In this document: piece by piece, positions 17,289 through 27,619 of the stretch
Layout of the letters: the number at the start of each line of letters is the position of its first letter
Position numbering within the stretch: the first letter of the stretch is position 1
From: Amycolatopsis benzoatilytica AK 16/65
GTDB taxonomy: Bacteria; Actinomycetota; Actinomycetes; Mycobacteriales; Pseudonocardiaceae
Length of the DNA: 64,000 bases
Reading direction: 5' to 3'
NCBI RefSeq assembly: GCF_000383915.1
Contig: NZ_KB912942.1
Span: 2,711,195 to 2,775,194, forward strand
Notes under the pieces: model-generated
The model's database searches: none
Told to the model about the DNA's origin: nothing
Seen by the model: only the letters and a program-made list of their open reading frames with translations
Position numbers and translations under genes: made by a program

Positions 17289-17801
17289 ATGCCAGGCAGT
17301 GACGAACTCGTTGCGCTATATGACCGCGCCGGCCACGACATCGGCGCCGTCCCGCGCTCCCGCGTCCGCGCCGAAGGACTCTGGCACGCCGCCGGCGTCG
17401 TCCTCGTCCGATCGGGCGACGGCCAGTCCGTCTACGTGCACCTGCGCACCGCGGACAAGGACGTCTTCCCGTCCACCTGGGACTGCTGGGCGGGCGGCGT
17501 CGTCGCGGCCGGCGAAACCCCGGCCGACTGCGCCCGCCGCGAACTCGCCGAAGAGCTCGGCGTCCACGGAGTGGAACCGGAACCGCTGTTCACCAAGGTC
17601 TACGACGACGGCAGCATCCGCTGCCACAACTTCGCCTACGAAGTCCGCTGGGACGGACCGATCCGCCACCAGCCCGAAGAAATCGCCGAAGGCCGCTGGA
17701 TCGGCCTCGCCGAACTGCGCGACTGGGTCTTCGACGCCGACCGGCCGTTCATCCCAGACGGGCGCGCCGGCGTCCAGGAATGGTTCCGCCGCTACGGCTG
17801 A
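17289..17801 (+). CDS. NUDIX hydrolase
   Basis: A 170-residue protein with a complete NUDIX box near residues 74-96 ([20 protein letters not shown] then ELGV), which binds the metal and cleaves nucleoside-diphosphate-linked compounds. The beginning ([20 protein letters not shown]) and the WDCWAGG before the box resemble isopentenyl-diphosphate isomerase-like and YfcD-like members. The substrate is not determinable. It is divergent from dop (41 bases between starts) and its end overlaps the next gene on the other strand by 10 bases. Confidence 0.9.
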   Translation: MPGSDELVALYDRAGHDIGAVPRSRVRAEGLWHAAGVVLVRSGDGQSVYVHLRTADKDVFPSTWDCWAGGVVAAGETPADCARRELAEELGVHGVEPEPLFTKVYDDGSIRCHNFAYEVRWDGPIRHQPEEIAEGRWIGLAELRDWVFDADRPFIPDGRAGVQEWFRRYG

Positions 17802-18415
17802 GCGACCAGCTTCTCCGCCAGCTTGGGCAGCAACCGCTTCGCGGCGTCCTGCGCCCGCTCCGGCGTGCTCGCCGCGACGCTCAGCGCCGACACGAGAGTT
17901 CCCCTCGCGAGCAACACCGCACAGGTCGAACCCTCGCACCAGGCACGCTGTACCTCGATCCCCGGCTGCGGCGGCAGTGCCACCGGCGCACCCGCACACC
18001 GCGCCGCCGAAACCACCGCTGCCGCCGAACCGCCCGGATACGCGGTGACCTCGTGCGTCAACGCCGAACCGCTTGGATAAACCCAGCTCACCGACTTCCG
18101 CTCGCCCGCCGCCAGCCCGGTCAGGCACCCGGAAACCTTCCCCGAGCCCGGTGCCACGCCCTCCTCGGCGACATCCGCATCGGACAGCATCGCCGCCTCG
18201 GCCCGGCGAGGATCCGGCGCGGGGGAAGACGAAACCGACGACGGCGGCGCCGACGGAGCGATCTGCGCCCGCATCTCGGGCTGGCTGCTCCGCACCGGCG
18301 TCGGATCGTCGTAGTAATGCTCGAGATCGTTGGGCCGGTTCCCGCACCCGGCGAGCCCCGCCAGCGCGCCCAGCCCGACCAGCGCTGCGACTGCAGGAAC
18401 CTGCCGACGACGCAC
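17792..18415 (-). CDS. secreted lipoprotein of unknown function
   Basis: A 207-residue protein with a lipoprotein signal: MRRRQ, a hydrophobic core and the lipobox LAGC with Cys near residue 24. A Ser/Pro-rich linker (about 40-70) leads to a small domain containing four further Cys residues that could form disulfides (GCLTG, ARCAGA, AWCEGSTC). I do not recognise the domain. In M. tuberculosis a lipoprotein gene (lppK) lies close to the proteasome ATPase gene, but similarity was not tested. It starts at a GTG. Confidence 0.8.
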   Translation of the reverse strand: MRRRQVPAVAALVGLGALAGLAGCGNRPNDLEHYYDDPTPVRSSQPEMRAQIAPSAPPSSVSSSPAPDPRRAEAAMLSDADVAEEGVAPGSGKVSGCLTGLAAGERKSVSWVYPSGSALTHEVTAYPGGSAAAVVSAARCAGAPVALPPQPGIEVQRAWCEGSTCAVLLARGTLVSALSVAASTPERAQDAAKRLLPKLAEKLVAQP

Positions 18416-18482
18416 TCTGCCCCTCCGCGCTCAGTCCGCCCCACCGCCCCGGGACGCGATGCGCCGAGGGTAGTGCAGCCGC

Positions 18483-19406
18483 TCAGCTCCACCCGAGGTG
18501 GGACCGATGCGCCCAGTACTCGCGCGGGTCCTCCCGCAGTTCGCCCAGCGCATCCCAGTCCTGCCCGGACAGCGCCAGCCCCACCGCGGCGAGATTCTCC
18601 GCCAGTTGCCCCGGACTCGACGGGCCGAGCACCGCGACCGGCGCCCAGCCCTGCCCCAGCACCGCGGCCACCGCGACCGCGTCCGGACCGGTCCGGTGCT
18701 CCCGCGCGATCCGCCGCACCGCTTCCGGCGCCTCGGCGACCAACCGCCCGTTCGCCAGTGTTTCCTTCACCAGCACCCGCTTCCCGGCCGCCCGTGCCTC
18801 GGCCAGCGCCGGCCCGGCCGACTGTTCCAGCAGGTTCCACGTGGACTGCACCGACGAGAACACCGGCTGTCCGCCCGATTCCAGCTCGAACGCCCGGCGC
18901 AGCGCGTCCGCCTGCCCGGGCCCGGACGTCGAAAACCCCACCTCGACGCCGTCCGCGGACAACTCGGCCAGCGCGTCGACCAGCGCCCGATCAGTGAAAA
19001 GTGGACTGTCCACAGTGAGCGAATGGACCTGGTACAGATCGACGTGCCCGGCGAGCGACTCCTGTGTCTGCGCCCATTGCTCGCGAAACCGCGGCAACGT
19101 GTGTTCCTTGACTTCGTGGACGTCCGCGTCGACCCGCCAGCCGGCGACGTAGCGGTAGCCCCACTTGCTCGACACCGTGACGTCCTGGTGGCCGCGGTCG
19201 GCCAGCCAGCTGCCGAGGAACTCCTCCGAACGGCCGTAGGAACGCGCGACATCGACCCAGCGCACTCCGGCCGCGTATGCGGCGTCGAGCACCGCGTGCG
19301 TCGCCGCCCGCATCGACGGGACATCCCGCACTTCGGGCAGATCCTGTCCCAGGTTGAGGTACGCCGGACGGCCGAGCGCGGCCAGTCCGACGGCAATGCG
19401 CTCCAT
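18483..19406 (-). CDS. aldo/keto reductase
   Basis: A 307-residue (alpha/beta)8 oxidoreductase. The N-terminal half has GVRWVDVARSYGRSEEFLG with the catalytic Asp and Tyr. SSKWGY follows (catalytic Lys), and VDLYQVHS carries the catalytic His region. The C-terminal nucleotide-binding region is less typical, with VLGPSSPGQLAENLA. The ATG at 19406 is preceded by GGGAG at suitable spacing; an upstream in-frame start adds only unconserved residues. It could be NADP-dependent, but the substrate is unknown. A 16-bp repeat lies about 80 bases upstream of it. Confidence 0.87.
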   Translation of the reverse strand: MERIAVGLAALGRPAYLNLGQDLPEVRDVPSMRAATHAVLDAAYAAGVRWVDVARSYGRSEEFLGSWLADRGHQDVTVSSKWGYRYVAGWRVDADVHEVKEHTLPRFREQWAQTQESLAGHVDLYQVHSLTVDSPLFTDRALVDALAELSADGVEVGFSTSGPGQADALRRAFELESGGQPVFSSVQSTWNLLEQSAGPALAEARAAGKRVLVKETLANGRLVAEAPEAVRRIAREHRTGPDAVAVAAVLGQGWAPVAVLGPSSPGQLAENLAAVGLALSGQDWDALGELREDPREYWAHRSHLGWS

Positions 19407-19483
19407 CAGGGTCTCCCTGTCTTTGCCGGTTTTTGGGGCGAGGCGGGCGTAACCGACACGGTGGTGCACACAAATCGGCCGCC

Positions 19484-19499
19484 GTATAGGTCGTTATAC
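19484..19499. repeat. 16-bp repeat GTATAGGTCGTTATAC, copy 1
   Basis: An inverted repeat (GTATA and TATAC around GGTCGT). It overlaps the stop codon of the small HTH gene and is repeated exactly at 19841 and 38689. On the minus strand it contains TATAAC and TATACG, which could serve as -10 elements for the aldo/keto reductase gene. Confidence 0.85.
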
Positions 19500-19832
19500 A
19501 CTTTGTTTGTGCCGGAGGATGGCGAGCCATTGGCCGGAGTTCTGGGCTTGGCGGTGGAGTTTTTCGAGCCGGGCGGCCGGCGCGCGGACGTAGCCTTTGC
19601 CGAAGACCGGCGCGATCTGGCGCAGGCTCGCACCTTCCTCGCGGGCGGCCAGCAGCGCCCAGTCGGACGCATCGGCGCAGGCCGCGGAGGCGCGGCGCAG
19701 CTCCCCCAGCAGGTCGATGAGGTCGTTCGCGTTCAGCTGCCCGGCTTGGACGGCGGCCGCCGTCGTCTCCAGCCAAGCCAGGACGTCGGCTTCGGTGATC
19801 GGCGGCCTCGGGCGCGTGCTGTCGGTACTCAC
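19494..19832 (-). CDS. small helix-turn-helix-like protein
   Basis: A 112-residue, all-helical protein. The middle ALLAAREEGASLRQIAPVFG (about residues 64-83) followed by KGYVRAPAARLEKLHR looks like a helix-turn-helix with a recognition helix. I do not recognise the family. It begins at a GTG and is bracketed by exact copies of a 16-bp inverted repeat: one 9 bases before its start, one over its stop. The upstream copy offers TATACT as a -10 element so close to the GTG that the mRNA may be leaderless. A DNA-binding role with the repeat as its site is an attractive guess. Confidence 0.7.
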   Translation of the reverse strand: MSTDSTRPRPPITEADVLAWLETTAAAVQAGQLNANDLIDLLGELRRASAACADASDWALLAAREEGASLRQIAPVFGKGYVRAPAARLEKLHRQAQNSGQWLAILRHKQSV

Positions 19833-19840
19833 GCCCGGCA

Positions 19841-19856
19841 GTATAGGTCGTTATAC
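19841..19856. repeat. 16-bp repeat GTATAGGTCGTTATAC, copy 2
   Basis: Identical to the copies at 19484 and 38689. It lies 9 bases upstream of the GTG start of the HTH-like gene, where an operator or -10 element would be expected. Confidence 0.85.
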
Positions 19857-19951
19857 ACCAGGGGTGGCGCGGTGGCCGAAACCCGCTGGACTCGCGGCGT
19901 GGCGCGGACGTTGACTGGCCGGGGCAGTCCATCGGTTGGCACGGAGGTTCA

Positions 19952-20857
19952 GTGAGATTCGGCATCGCCGCGCGGTTCGTCGCGCTCGCCGTCGTGTGGG
20001 GCGCGAGTTTCTTGTTCATCAAAGTGGGCCTGCAAGGGCTCTCCCCGGCTCAAGTGGCGCTCGCCCGGGTGGCACTCGGCGCACTCACCATCGGTGCGAT
20101 CCTCCTGGCCCGCAAGCGGTCCCTCCCTCGCGATCCCAGACTGTGGGCGCATCTCGCGGTGGTTTCGGTGCTGTTCTGTGTGGGGCCGTTCCTGCTCTAC
20201 CCGTGGGCCGAGCAGTACGTGTCGTCCGGCCTCGCCAGCATTTTCAACGCCACCACTCCCCTGCTGACCATGCTGTTCGGCGCGGCCGCGCTGCCCGCCG
20301 AACGGCTCACCAGACCGAAAATCGCCGGACTGCTCCTCGGATTCGCCGGAGTGCTGACCTTGGTCGGAGTCTGGCGCGGAATCGACTTGAGCCACGAAGT
20401 TCTCGCGCAGCTCGCCTGCCTGGGCGCGACCACCTGCTACGGCGCGGCGTTCGTGTATCTGCGCAAGTTCGTGTCGCCGCGCTGCACCGATCCGTTCGTC
20501 GTCGCCTTTGGCCAGACTGGCTTCGCCACGCTCATTCTTCTTGCCACCACCCCGCTCATCGGAGCGCAGCCGGTGCGCCTCAACGCCTCCGTGGTGCTTT
20601 CGATGCTCGCTCTCGGCGTGCTCGGCACTGGCCTGGCATACGCCTGGAACACCGCTGTCGCGGCCGCCTGGGGCGCGGCCAACGCGTCCGCGGTGACGTA
20701 CTTGACACCGGTAGTGGGCGTCCTGCTCGGCGCACTGGTCCACGACGAACCGGTGCACTGGAACGAACCGGTCGGCGCGGTGCTCGTCGTGGTCGGCATT
20801 CTCGCCTCGCACGGCCGGCTTTCCCCGGCCCGGCAACCGGTCTCGCAGCAGGTCTGA
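19952..20857 (+). CDS. EamA/DMT-superfamily transporter
   Basis: A 301-residue membrane protein with ten predicted hydrophobic segments arranged as two EamA repeats. FVALAVVWGASFLFIKVG opens the first and LACLGATTCYGAAFVYLRKF opens the second. YVSSGLASIFNATTPLLTML and ASAVTYLTPVVGVLLGAL are the matching conserved segments of each half. Members export or import small metabolites such as amino acids or nucleotide-related compounds; no substrate is evident. It begins at a GTG and ends 16 bases before a strong shared terminator. Confidence 0.9.
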   Translation: MRFGIAARFVALAVVWGASFLFIKVGLQGLSPAQVALARVALGALTIGAILLARKRSLPRDPRLWAHLAVVSVLFCVGPFLLYPWAEQYVSSGLASIFNATTPLLTMLFGAAALPAERLTRPKIAGLLLGFAGVLTLVGVWRGIDLSHEVLAQLACLGATTCYGAAFVYLRKFVSPRCTDPFVVAFGQTGFATLILLATTPLIGAQPVRLNASVVLSMLALGVLGTGLAYAWNTAVAAAWGAANASAVTYLTPVVGVLLGALVHDEPVHWNEPVGAVLVVVGILASHGRLSPARQPVSQQV

Positions 20858-20873
20858 AACGGCTGGAGACACG

Positions 20874-20910
20874 CTGTGGGGCCGCCGGGCGATGCCCGGC
20901 GGCCCCACAG
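20874..20910. terminator. bidirectional terminator between DMT transporter and arc genes
   Basis: A perfect 17-bp stem, CTGTGGGGCCGCCGGGC and its complement, with the three-base loop GAT, between two converging genes (stops 16 and 13 bases away). Confidence 0.85.
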
Positions 20911-20923
20911 TCGGGTGCGGTGC

Positions 20924-22726
20924 TTACAGGTATTGACCGGTGTTCGTGGCGGTGTCGATCGCCCGCCCCGATTCCTGGTTCTTGCCGGTGACGAGCGTGC
21001 GGATGTAGACGATCCGCTCGCCCTTCTTGCCGGAGATCCGGGCCCAGTCGTCCGGGTTGGTGGTGTTGGGCAAGTCCTCGTTCTCCGCGAACTCGTCGAC
21101 GATCGCGTCCAGCAGGTGCTGCACGCGCAGGCCGGGCTGCTTGGTCTCCAGCACCGACTTGATCGCCGACTTCTTCGCCCGGTCCACGATGTTCTGGATC
21201 ATCGCGCCCGAGTTGAAGTCGCGGAAGTACAGGACTTCCTTGTCCCCGTTGGCGTAGGTGACCTCCAGGAACCGGTTCTCGTCGCTCTCCTCGTACATCC
21301 GCTCGACGGTGTGCTGGATCATCGCGTCGAAGGTGGCCTTCTGGTCCCCGCCGAACTCCGCCAGGTCGTCGGCGTGAATCGGCAGGCCCTCGGCCAGGTA
21401 CTTAGAGAAGATGTCCTTCGCGCCCTCGGCGTCCGGCCGCTCGATCTTGATCTTCACGTCGAGCCGCCCCGGCCGCAGAATCGCCGGGTCGATCATGTCC
21501 TCGCGGTTGGAGGCGCCGATGACGATGACGTTCTCCAGCCCCTCGACACCGTCGATCTCCGACAGCAGCTGCGGCACGATCGTGGTTTCCACGTCCGACG
21601 ACACGCCCGAGCCGCGGGTGCGGAAGATCGAGTCCATTTCGTCGAAGAACACGATCACCGGGGTGCCCTCGGACGCCTTTTCCCGCGCCCGCTGGAAGAT
21701 CAGCCGGATCGACCGCTCGGTCTCGCCGACGAACTTGTTCAGCAGCTCCGGACCCTTGATGTTGAGGAAGTAGGACTTGCCGTCCGCCTTGTCGCCGCGA
21801 GCCTGCGCGACCTTCTTCGCCAGCGAGTTCGCCACCGCCTTCGCGATGAGCGTCTTCCCGCAGCCCGGCGGGCCGTACAGCAGGACGCCCTTGGGCGGGC
21901 GCAGCTGGTACTCCTGGTACAGCTCCGCGTGCAGGAACGGCAGCTCCACGGCGTCGCGGATCTGCTCGATCTGCCGGGTCAGGCCGCCGATGTCCTCGTA
22001 GCGGACGTCCGGCACTTCCTCCAGCACGAGGTCTTCGACCTCCGCCTTCGGCACCCGCTCGTAGGCGTAGCCCGCCTTCGAGTCCACCAGCAGCGAATCG
22101 CCCGGCTTGAGCGGCTGCTCGGCGAGCGGATCGGCGAGCAGGACGACGCGCTCCTCGTCCGCGTGCCCGACGACGAGCGCCCGGGGGCTGGCCCCTTCGA
22201 CGTCCGGGTCGAGCACCTCGCGCAGCGCGCACACCTCGCCGGTGCGCTCGAAGTCACCGCCTTCGACGACGGTGAGCGCCTCGTTGAGCCGCAACGCCTG
22301 TCCTCGGCTCAACGACGAGATCTCCACCGCGGGCGAAACCGAGACGCGCATCTTGCGCCCCGCGGTGTAGACGTCCACGGTGTTGTCCTCGTACGCGGTG
22401 ACGAACACCCCGTACCCGCTCGGCGGCTGGGCCAGCCGGTCTACCTCCTCGCGGAGGGCGAGCAGCTGCCCTCGCGCCTCGCGCAGGGTTTCGACGAGTT
22501 TCGTGTTCCGCTCGGTGAGCTGGCTCACCCGCTCCGACGCCTCGGCGAGACGTTGTTCGAGAACGCGGTTCTGCCGCGGGGAATCGGTGAGCCTGCGGCG
22601 CAGCAGCGCCACTTCCTCCTCGAGAAATCGGATCTGCCGGGCTTGTTCCTCAGGTGTCTGCCCAGCTCCGCCGCTTGCTGAAGGGTCGGCCTCCTCGCGC
22701 CGACCTCCGGGAAGGTCATGATGCAT
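20924..22726 (-). CDS. arc: proteasome-associated AAA+ ATPase ARC (Mpa)
   Basis: A 600-residue unfoldase that binds Pup and feeds pupylated proteins into the 20S core. Residues about 30-100 form the Pup-binding coiled coil, about 105-235 the double OB domain, and 240-540 the AAA+ domain. Walker A GPPGCGKT is at 285-292 and Walker [10 protein letters not shown] near 357-365. The C-terminus ends GQYL, the tail that docks into the alpha ring. The ATG has a very strong ribosome binding site (GAGGAGGTG). The gene stands alone, about 3.7 kb beyond the dop operon. Confidence 0.97.
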   Translation of the reverse strand: MHHDLPGGRREEADPSASGGAGQTPEEQARQIRFLEEEVALLRRRLTDSPRQNRVLEQRLAEASERVSQLTERNTKLVETLREARGQLLALREEVDRLAQPPSGYGVFVTAYEDNTVDVYTAGRKMRVSVSPAVEISSLSRGQALRLNEALTVVEGGDFERTGEVCALREVLDPDVEGASPRALVVGHADEERVVLLADPLAEQPLKPGDSLLVDSKAGYAYERVPKAEVEDLVLEEVPDVRYEDIGGLTRQIEQIRDAVELPFLHAELYQEYQLRPPKGVLLYGPPGCGKTLIAKAVANSLAKKVAQARGDKADGKSYFLNIKGPELLNKFVGETERSIRLIFQRAREKASEGTPVIVFFDEMDSIFRTRGSGVSSDVETTIVPQLLSEIDGVEGLENVIVIGASNREDMIDPAILRPGRLDVKIKIERPDAEGAKDIFSKYLAEGLPIHADDLAEFGGDQKATFDAMIQHTVERMYEESDENRFLEVTYANGDKEVLYFRDFNSGAMIQNIVDRAKKSAIKSVLETKQPGLRVQHLLDAIVDEFAENEDLPNTTNPDDWARISGKKGERIVYIRTLVTGKNQESGRAIDTATNTGQYL

Positions 22727-23056
22727 CGGGCACCTCCTCGGAGTGCTTTTCATTCCACGGTACCGGCGATCACCGACAAGAAAAGGCCTTTCCGCATCAC
22801 AAGACCGGCGCGTCGCCCAATTTCCTCCCGGCCAGCACGCGCGGCCGTGCAGCGCAAGCGGCCGATTCGGTGCCCGCGCCCGATCCAGTTCCGCAACGCG
22901 GAATCCGGCGCGGCGTCACCGGTTCGTCGCTTCCCGGTCACCCGAAGCGCACGAGTCGGGCAAATCGGGTGCCGCCGGTCCGCGCGCGCAGAACGCGGCC
23001 GCCCCGGATAGCATCCGGGAACCACGAGACGTTCCACGGCATGGGGAGAACCGGAC
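22727..23056. other. 330-base intergenic region between arc and a membrane protein gene
   Basis: No credible gene. It should hold the divergent promoters of arc and the gene at 23057. TAGCAT at 23009-23014 is a plausible -10 element for the latter, and the same TAGCATCC sequence occurs upstream of its paralogue (23875-23880). No repeat or strong hairpin was seen. Confidence 0.5.
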
Positions 23057-23761
23057 ATGACTTATCCGCCGCAGCAGCCCGGTGGCTACGGCCAGCAGCC
23101 CGACCCGTACGGCCAGCAGCCCGGCGGACAGCAGCCGTACGGCCAGCCGCAGCAGGGCGGCTGGAACCAGGGCCCGGCCTCGGGCGGCTTCCCCGCCGCC
23201 GGCGCGCCCGGCCAGGGCGGCTACCCGCAGCAGCCGGGGCAGTTCGGCCAGCAGCCGGGCCAGCAGGGTCAGTTCGGCCAGCAGCCGGGCCAGCCCGGAC
23301 AGTTCGGCCAGCAGCCGGGCGGCCAGTTCGGCGGCTACGGCGCGGAACCGCCGAAGAAGAAAAAGACCGGGCTGATCGTCGGCATCGCGATCGGCGCGGT
23401 CGTCGTCCTCGGCGGCGGCACCGGTCTGGTCATCTGGCTGACCAGCGGTTCGTCGGGCTCGGCCGCGAGCACGTTCCAGGCATTCAGCGACGCTTACGGC
23501 AAGCGCGACGTCGAGGCGCTCAAGGCGACGGTCTGCAAGAGCGAACTCAAGGGCGAGGACCTCTCGAAGAACCCGGACTTGCCGACCAACACGACGCTGA
23601 CCTTCACCAACGTGAAGGAGAACGGCGACACCGCAACGGCCGACGCGACCCTGGTCGCCGGTCCGCCCATTTCGCGCACGGTCACCGGCACCGGGACCGC
23701 GGCCGTCGAGGACGGAGCCTGGTGCATGAAGGACATGAAGTTCAACAAACCCGGTTCCTGA
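23057..23761 (+). CDS. Gly/Gln/Pro-rich membrane-anchored protein, paralogue 1
   Basis: A 234-residue protein in three parts. Residues 1-95 are a low-complexity cytoplasmic region of Tyr/Pro/Gln/Gly repeats such as GQFGQQPG. A KKKK stop and one membrane helix (LIVGIAIGAVVVLGGGTGLVIWL) follow. The exported domain of about 120 residues begins AASTFQAFSDAYGKRDVEAL and has two Cys residues. It resembles the DUF4878-like/NTF2-type domains of actinobacterial envelope proteins. A close paralogue follows at 23946 and a shorter relative at 24820. The function is unknown; the repeats may mediate weak multivalent contacts at the membrane. Confidence 0.85.
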   Translation: MTYPPQQPGGYGQQPDPYGQQPGGQQPYGQPQQGGWNQGPASGGFPAAGAPGQGGYPQQPGQFGQQPGQQGQFGQQPGQPGQFGQQPGGQFGGYGAEPPKKKKTGLIVGIAIGAVVVLGGGTGLVIWLTSGSSGSAASTFQAFSDAYGKRDVEALKATVCKSELKGEDLSKNPDLPTNTTLTFTNVKENGDTATADATLVAGPPISRTVTGTGTAAVEDGAWCMKDMKFNKPGS

Positions 23762-23764
23762 CGG

Positions 23765-23799
23765 CTGGTTCCCTCCGCTCGCCGAGCGGAGGGAACCAG
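23765..23799 (+). terminator. hairpin terminator after paralogue 1
   Basis: A perfect 16-bp stem CTGGTTCCCTCCGCTC/GAGCGGAGGGAACCAG with loop GCC, starting 3 bases after the stop codon. It suggests that the next gene has its own promoter (TAGCAT at 23875). Confidence 0.8.
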
Positions 23800-23945
23800 A
23801 GCGTCCCCTGCCGCGTCTCAGCCCTGCAAACCGGGCCTTTTCGGCCTGACTGCGCCCCATCGCGCAGCCCTGGCTAGCATCCCCGGGTGGCCACGCCCGA
23901 GGATGGCCCGGACCTTTCGCGAGAGCACGGCAGGGGGAACCCCAG

Positions 23946-24809
23946 ATGACGTATCCGCCGCAGCAGCCCGGCGGCTTCGGCCAGCAGCCCAACCAGTACG
24001 GGCAGCAGGGCGGACAGCAGCCGTACGGGCAGCCGCAGCAGGGCGGCTGGAACCAGGGCCCGGCCTCGGGCGGCTTCCCCGCCGCCGGCGCGCCCGGCCA
24101 GGGTGGCTACCCGCAGCAGCCGGGGCAGTTCGGCCAGCAGCCGGGCCAGCAGGGTCAGTTCGGCCAGGACCAGTACGGGCAGAGCCAGTACGGGCAGCAG
24201 CCCGGCCAGTTCGGGCAGCAGCCCGGCGGCGGGTTCGGCGGCGGCTTCGGCGAGGAGCCGCCCAAGAAGAAGACCGGGCTGATCGTCGGCATCGCGATCG
24301 CCGCCGTGGTCGTCGTCGGCGGTGCGACCGGCCTGATCATCTGGCTGAACAGCGGCGACGACAAGACCACGACCGCGGCGGCCGCGTCATCCTCCGCTTC
24401 GGCACCGGGCAAGGCGCCGGGGGCCACGTTCACCGCGCCGCCCGACACGCCCCGCAGCTCGGCCCCGTCGAGCTCCAACGGCAGCGGCACCGACTACCCG
24501 GCGGCCGCCGGTTCGAAGCCGACGCCCGACGAGCTGTTCCAGTCCGCGGCCGACGCCTACGGCCGCGGCGACGCCGGCGGGCTCGCCGACATGGTCTGCG
24601 AAAGCATGCCTGCGCAGAAAAAGGAAACCCGGACCGAGAAGGCGCCGGCCGGCCTGACGTTCAAGATCACCGGCAGCGCGAAGGTCTCCGGCACCCAAGC
24701 GACCGCCCCGTTCCAGGCGTCGCTGAACGGCCAGACGAAGAGCGGCACCATCATCGGCGCGCAAGAAGGCGGCGCGTGGTGCTTGCGGGACGTCACCGCC
24801 AGCCGCTGA
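23946..24809 (+). CDS. Gly/Gln/Pro-rich membrane-anchored protein, paralogue 2
   Basis: A 287-residue paralogue of the preceding gene with the same layout: a QPGQFGQQ-type repeat region (1-100), KKKT plus one membrane helix, then an exported domain. It has an additional Ser/Ala/Pro linker of about 50 residues and ends in GGAWCLRDVTASR. About 120 bases of the repeat-coding region are practically identical to paralogue 1, while the exported domains differ strongly, which points to recent exchange restricted to the 5' half. It is probably transcribed with the gene 10 bases downstream. Confidence 0.85.
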   Translation: MTYPPQQPGGFGQQPNQYGQQGGQQPYGQPQQGGWNQGPASGGFPAAGAPGQGGYPQQPGQFGQQPGQQGQFGQDQYGQSQYGQQPGQFGQQPGGGFGGGFGEEPPKKKTGLIVGIAIAAVVVVGGATGLIIWLNSGDDKTTTAAAASSSASAPGKAPGATFTAPPDTPRSSAPSSSNGSGTDYPAAAGSKPTPDELFQSAADAYGRGDAGGLADMVCESMPAQKKETRTEKAPAGLTFKITGSAKVSGTQATAPFQASLNGQTKSGTIIGAQEGGAWCLRDVTASR

Positions 24810-24819
24810 CCCCGACCGC

Positions 24820-26162
<1,343 letters not shown>

Positions 26163-27320
26163 TCAGGACGTGCGGCGCCCCTGCAGCAGCGCGACCCGCA
26201 GGTCCTCGCGCCGCAGCACGCCGGCTGGCCGGCCCTCGTCGTCCACCACGAGGAACTGCCAAGCAGGCGTTTCGCGCACCCGCTCGGCGATCTCCTCCCC
26301 TGGCTCCGAGGACAGCAGAACGGTCTCCGCCCGGATCGGCTCCGCGGCCTGTTCCGCCGGCGCGTGCGGGCTGACACTCGCCAGCTGCTGCGCCGCCTGC
26401 TCGTCCAGCAACCCCGCCGCGACCCCGTCCGCACGTACCAGCACGACCCCGCGCCCCGCTGACGCCGCGAGCGCGTCCGACACCGGGCTTTCCGCCGGCA
26501 ACTGCAGCACGGGCCGCACCAGCTCGGAAAGCTCGAGTCCGGCCGGCCATCCCCGACGCGCCTCCGCCGCCAGCTCGGACCGCGCTCCCAAGATCACGAA
26601 CCACGCCGTGACGACGCAGACCCCCAGCCGCAGCCACCGGTCCGGACTGCCCGTCGCCAGCCCCAGGAAGGCCCACACCAGCAACCCGGTCGCGACCAGC
26701 GCGCCACCAGCGACCGCGGCTTTGGTCCCCTTGGCCCGCAACCCAGTCAGGGCCCAGACCCCAGCCCGGACCAGCCGCCCGCCGTCCAGCGGCAGCCCCG
26801 GAAGCAGGTTGAACAATCCCACCGCGAAGTTGGCCACCGCACACTCGGCGACCAGCAACCACACCGCCCCGTCCGGCGGCACCGCGAACAGCAGCAGCGA
26901 ACAGAACCCGCCCAGCACCAACGACACCGCCGGCCCCGCCGCCGCGACCAGCCCTTCCTGCCGCGGCTCCCGAGGCGTGCGAGCCACCTCCGACAACCCG
27001 CCGAGCAGGAACAGCCGCAGCCGCCGAACCGGAATCCCGAGCCGCAGCGCGACCAGGCAATGCCCCAGCTCGTGCGCGAGGACGGACAACCCGAGCAAGA
27101 CCGCGAACCCGGCAGCCAGCAGCCACGCCGTGAGCGTCGAAGCGTCCGGCAGCAGCCGCCCCACCAATGGCGCGTAGAGCACCACGACCACCAACGACCC
27201 GATCCACCAGGACGGAGCCAGCAAGACGGGCACCCCGCCCACCCGGAACAGCAACAACCCGCCGTCCCCCACGGAGGCACGCCGCGTAGGCCCCGTGCTG
27301 TGCTGACTGGTCGCTGCCAT
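26163..27320 (-). CDS. M50-family (site-2) membrane protease
   Basis: An intramembrane zinc protease of about 385 residues. HELGH, within a hydrophobic segment near residue 90, binds zinc; LLPGLPLDGGR near 190 supplies the third ligand Asp. Several membrane helices surround these motifs. The C-terminal 120 residues form CBS-like sequence ending WQFLVVDDEGRPAGVLRREDL. Such proteases cleave membrane-bound regulators, and the CBS part may sense a nucleotide. The gene lies 57 bases downstream of trmI's start on the same strand. The start is uncertain: ATG at 27320 is used, ATG at 27344 is possible, and neither has a clear ribosome binding site. Confidence 0.88.
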   Translation of the reverse strand: MAATSQHSTGPTRRASVGDGGLLLFRVGGVPVLLAPSWWIGSLVVVVLYAPLVGRLLPDASTLTAWLLAAGFAVLLGLSVLAHELGHCLVALRLGIPVRRLRLFLLGGLSEVARTPREPRQEGLVAAAGPAVSLVLGGFCSLLLFAVPPDGAVWLLVAECAVANFAVGLFNLLPGLPLDGGRLVRAGVWALTGLRAKGTKAAVAGGALVATGLLVWAFLGLATGSPDRWLRLGVCVVTAWFVILGARSELAAEARRGWPAGLELSELVRPVLQLPAESPVSDALAASAGRGVVLVRADGVAAGLLDEQAAQQLASVSPHAPAEQAAEPIRAETVLLSSEPGEEIAERVRETPAWQFLVVDDEGRPAGVLRREDLRVALLQGRRTS

Positions 27321-27439
27321 GGGAGTCAGCGTAAAGGCCGCCATGTAGAGACCAAGTGACCCCGCCCCCACAGACGGGTGACGCACCAGCCATGTCCACC
27401 AATGTGCACCCCCCTTCGCACACCCCTCCCACCCCACCC

Positions 27440-27583
27440 GCGGGATCGCGTCGGCGTCTGACGGAGCTGCGTGCACGGCCCCCCGGGCCGGGTACGCAGC
27501 TCCGTCAGACGCCGACTTAAAGGCGATCCCGCACGCGCCGACGAAGTCGGCGCCATCCAACACGCGCCGACGAAGTCGGCGCC
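27440..27583. repeat. long stem-loop repeat, copy 2
   Basis: Same design as at 5879: outer arms GCGGGATCGC/GCGATCCCGC (27440-27449 and 27523-27532) and a perfect 23-bp stem (27450-27472 with 27494-27516). One full 40-bp hairpin unit (GCGCCGAC-GAA-GTCGGCGC) follows, then a second shortened one. Three positions in each stem arm differ from copy 1 and every change is compensated in the other arm. This copy lies between two divergent genes, so it is not simply a terminator. Confidence 0.9.
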
Positions 27584-27619
27584 AAAGATCCTGTCGGTGC
27601 TCCGCGTTACAGTGCCCGC

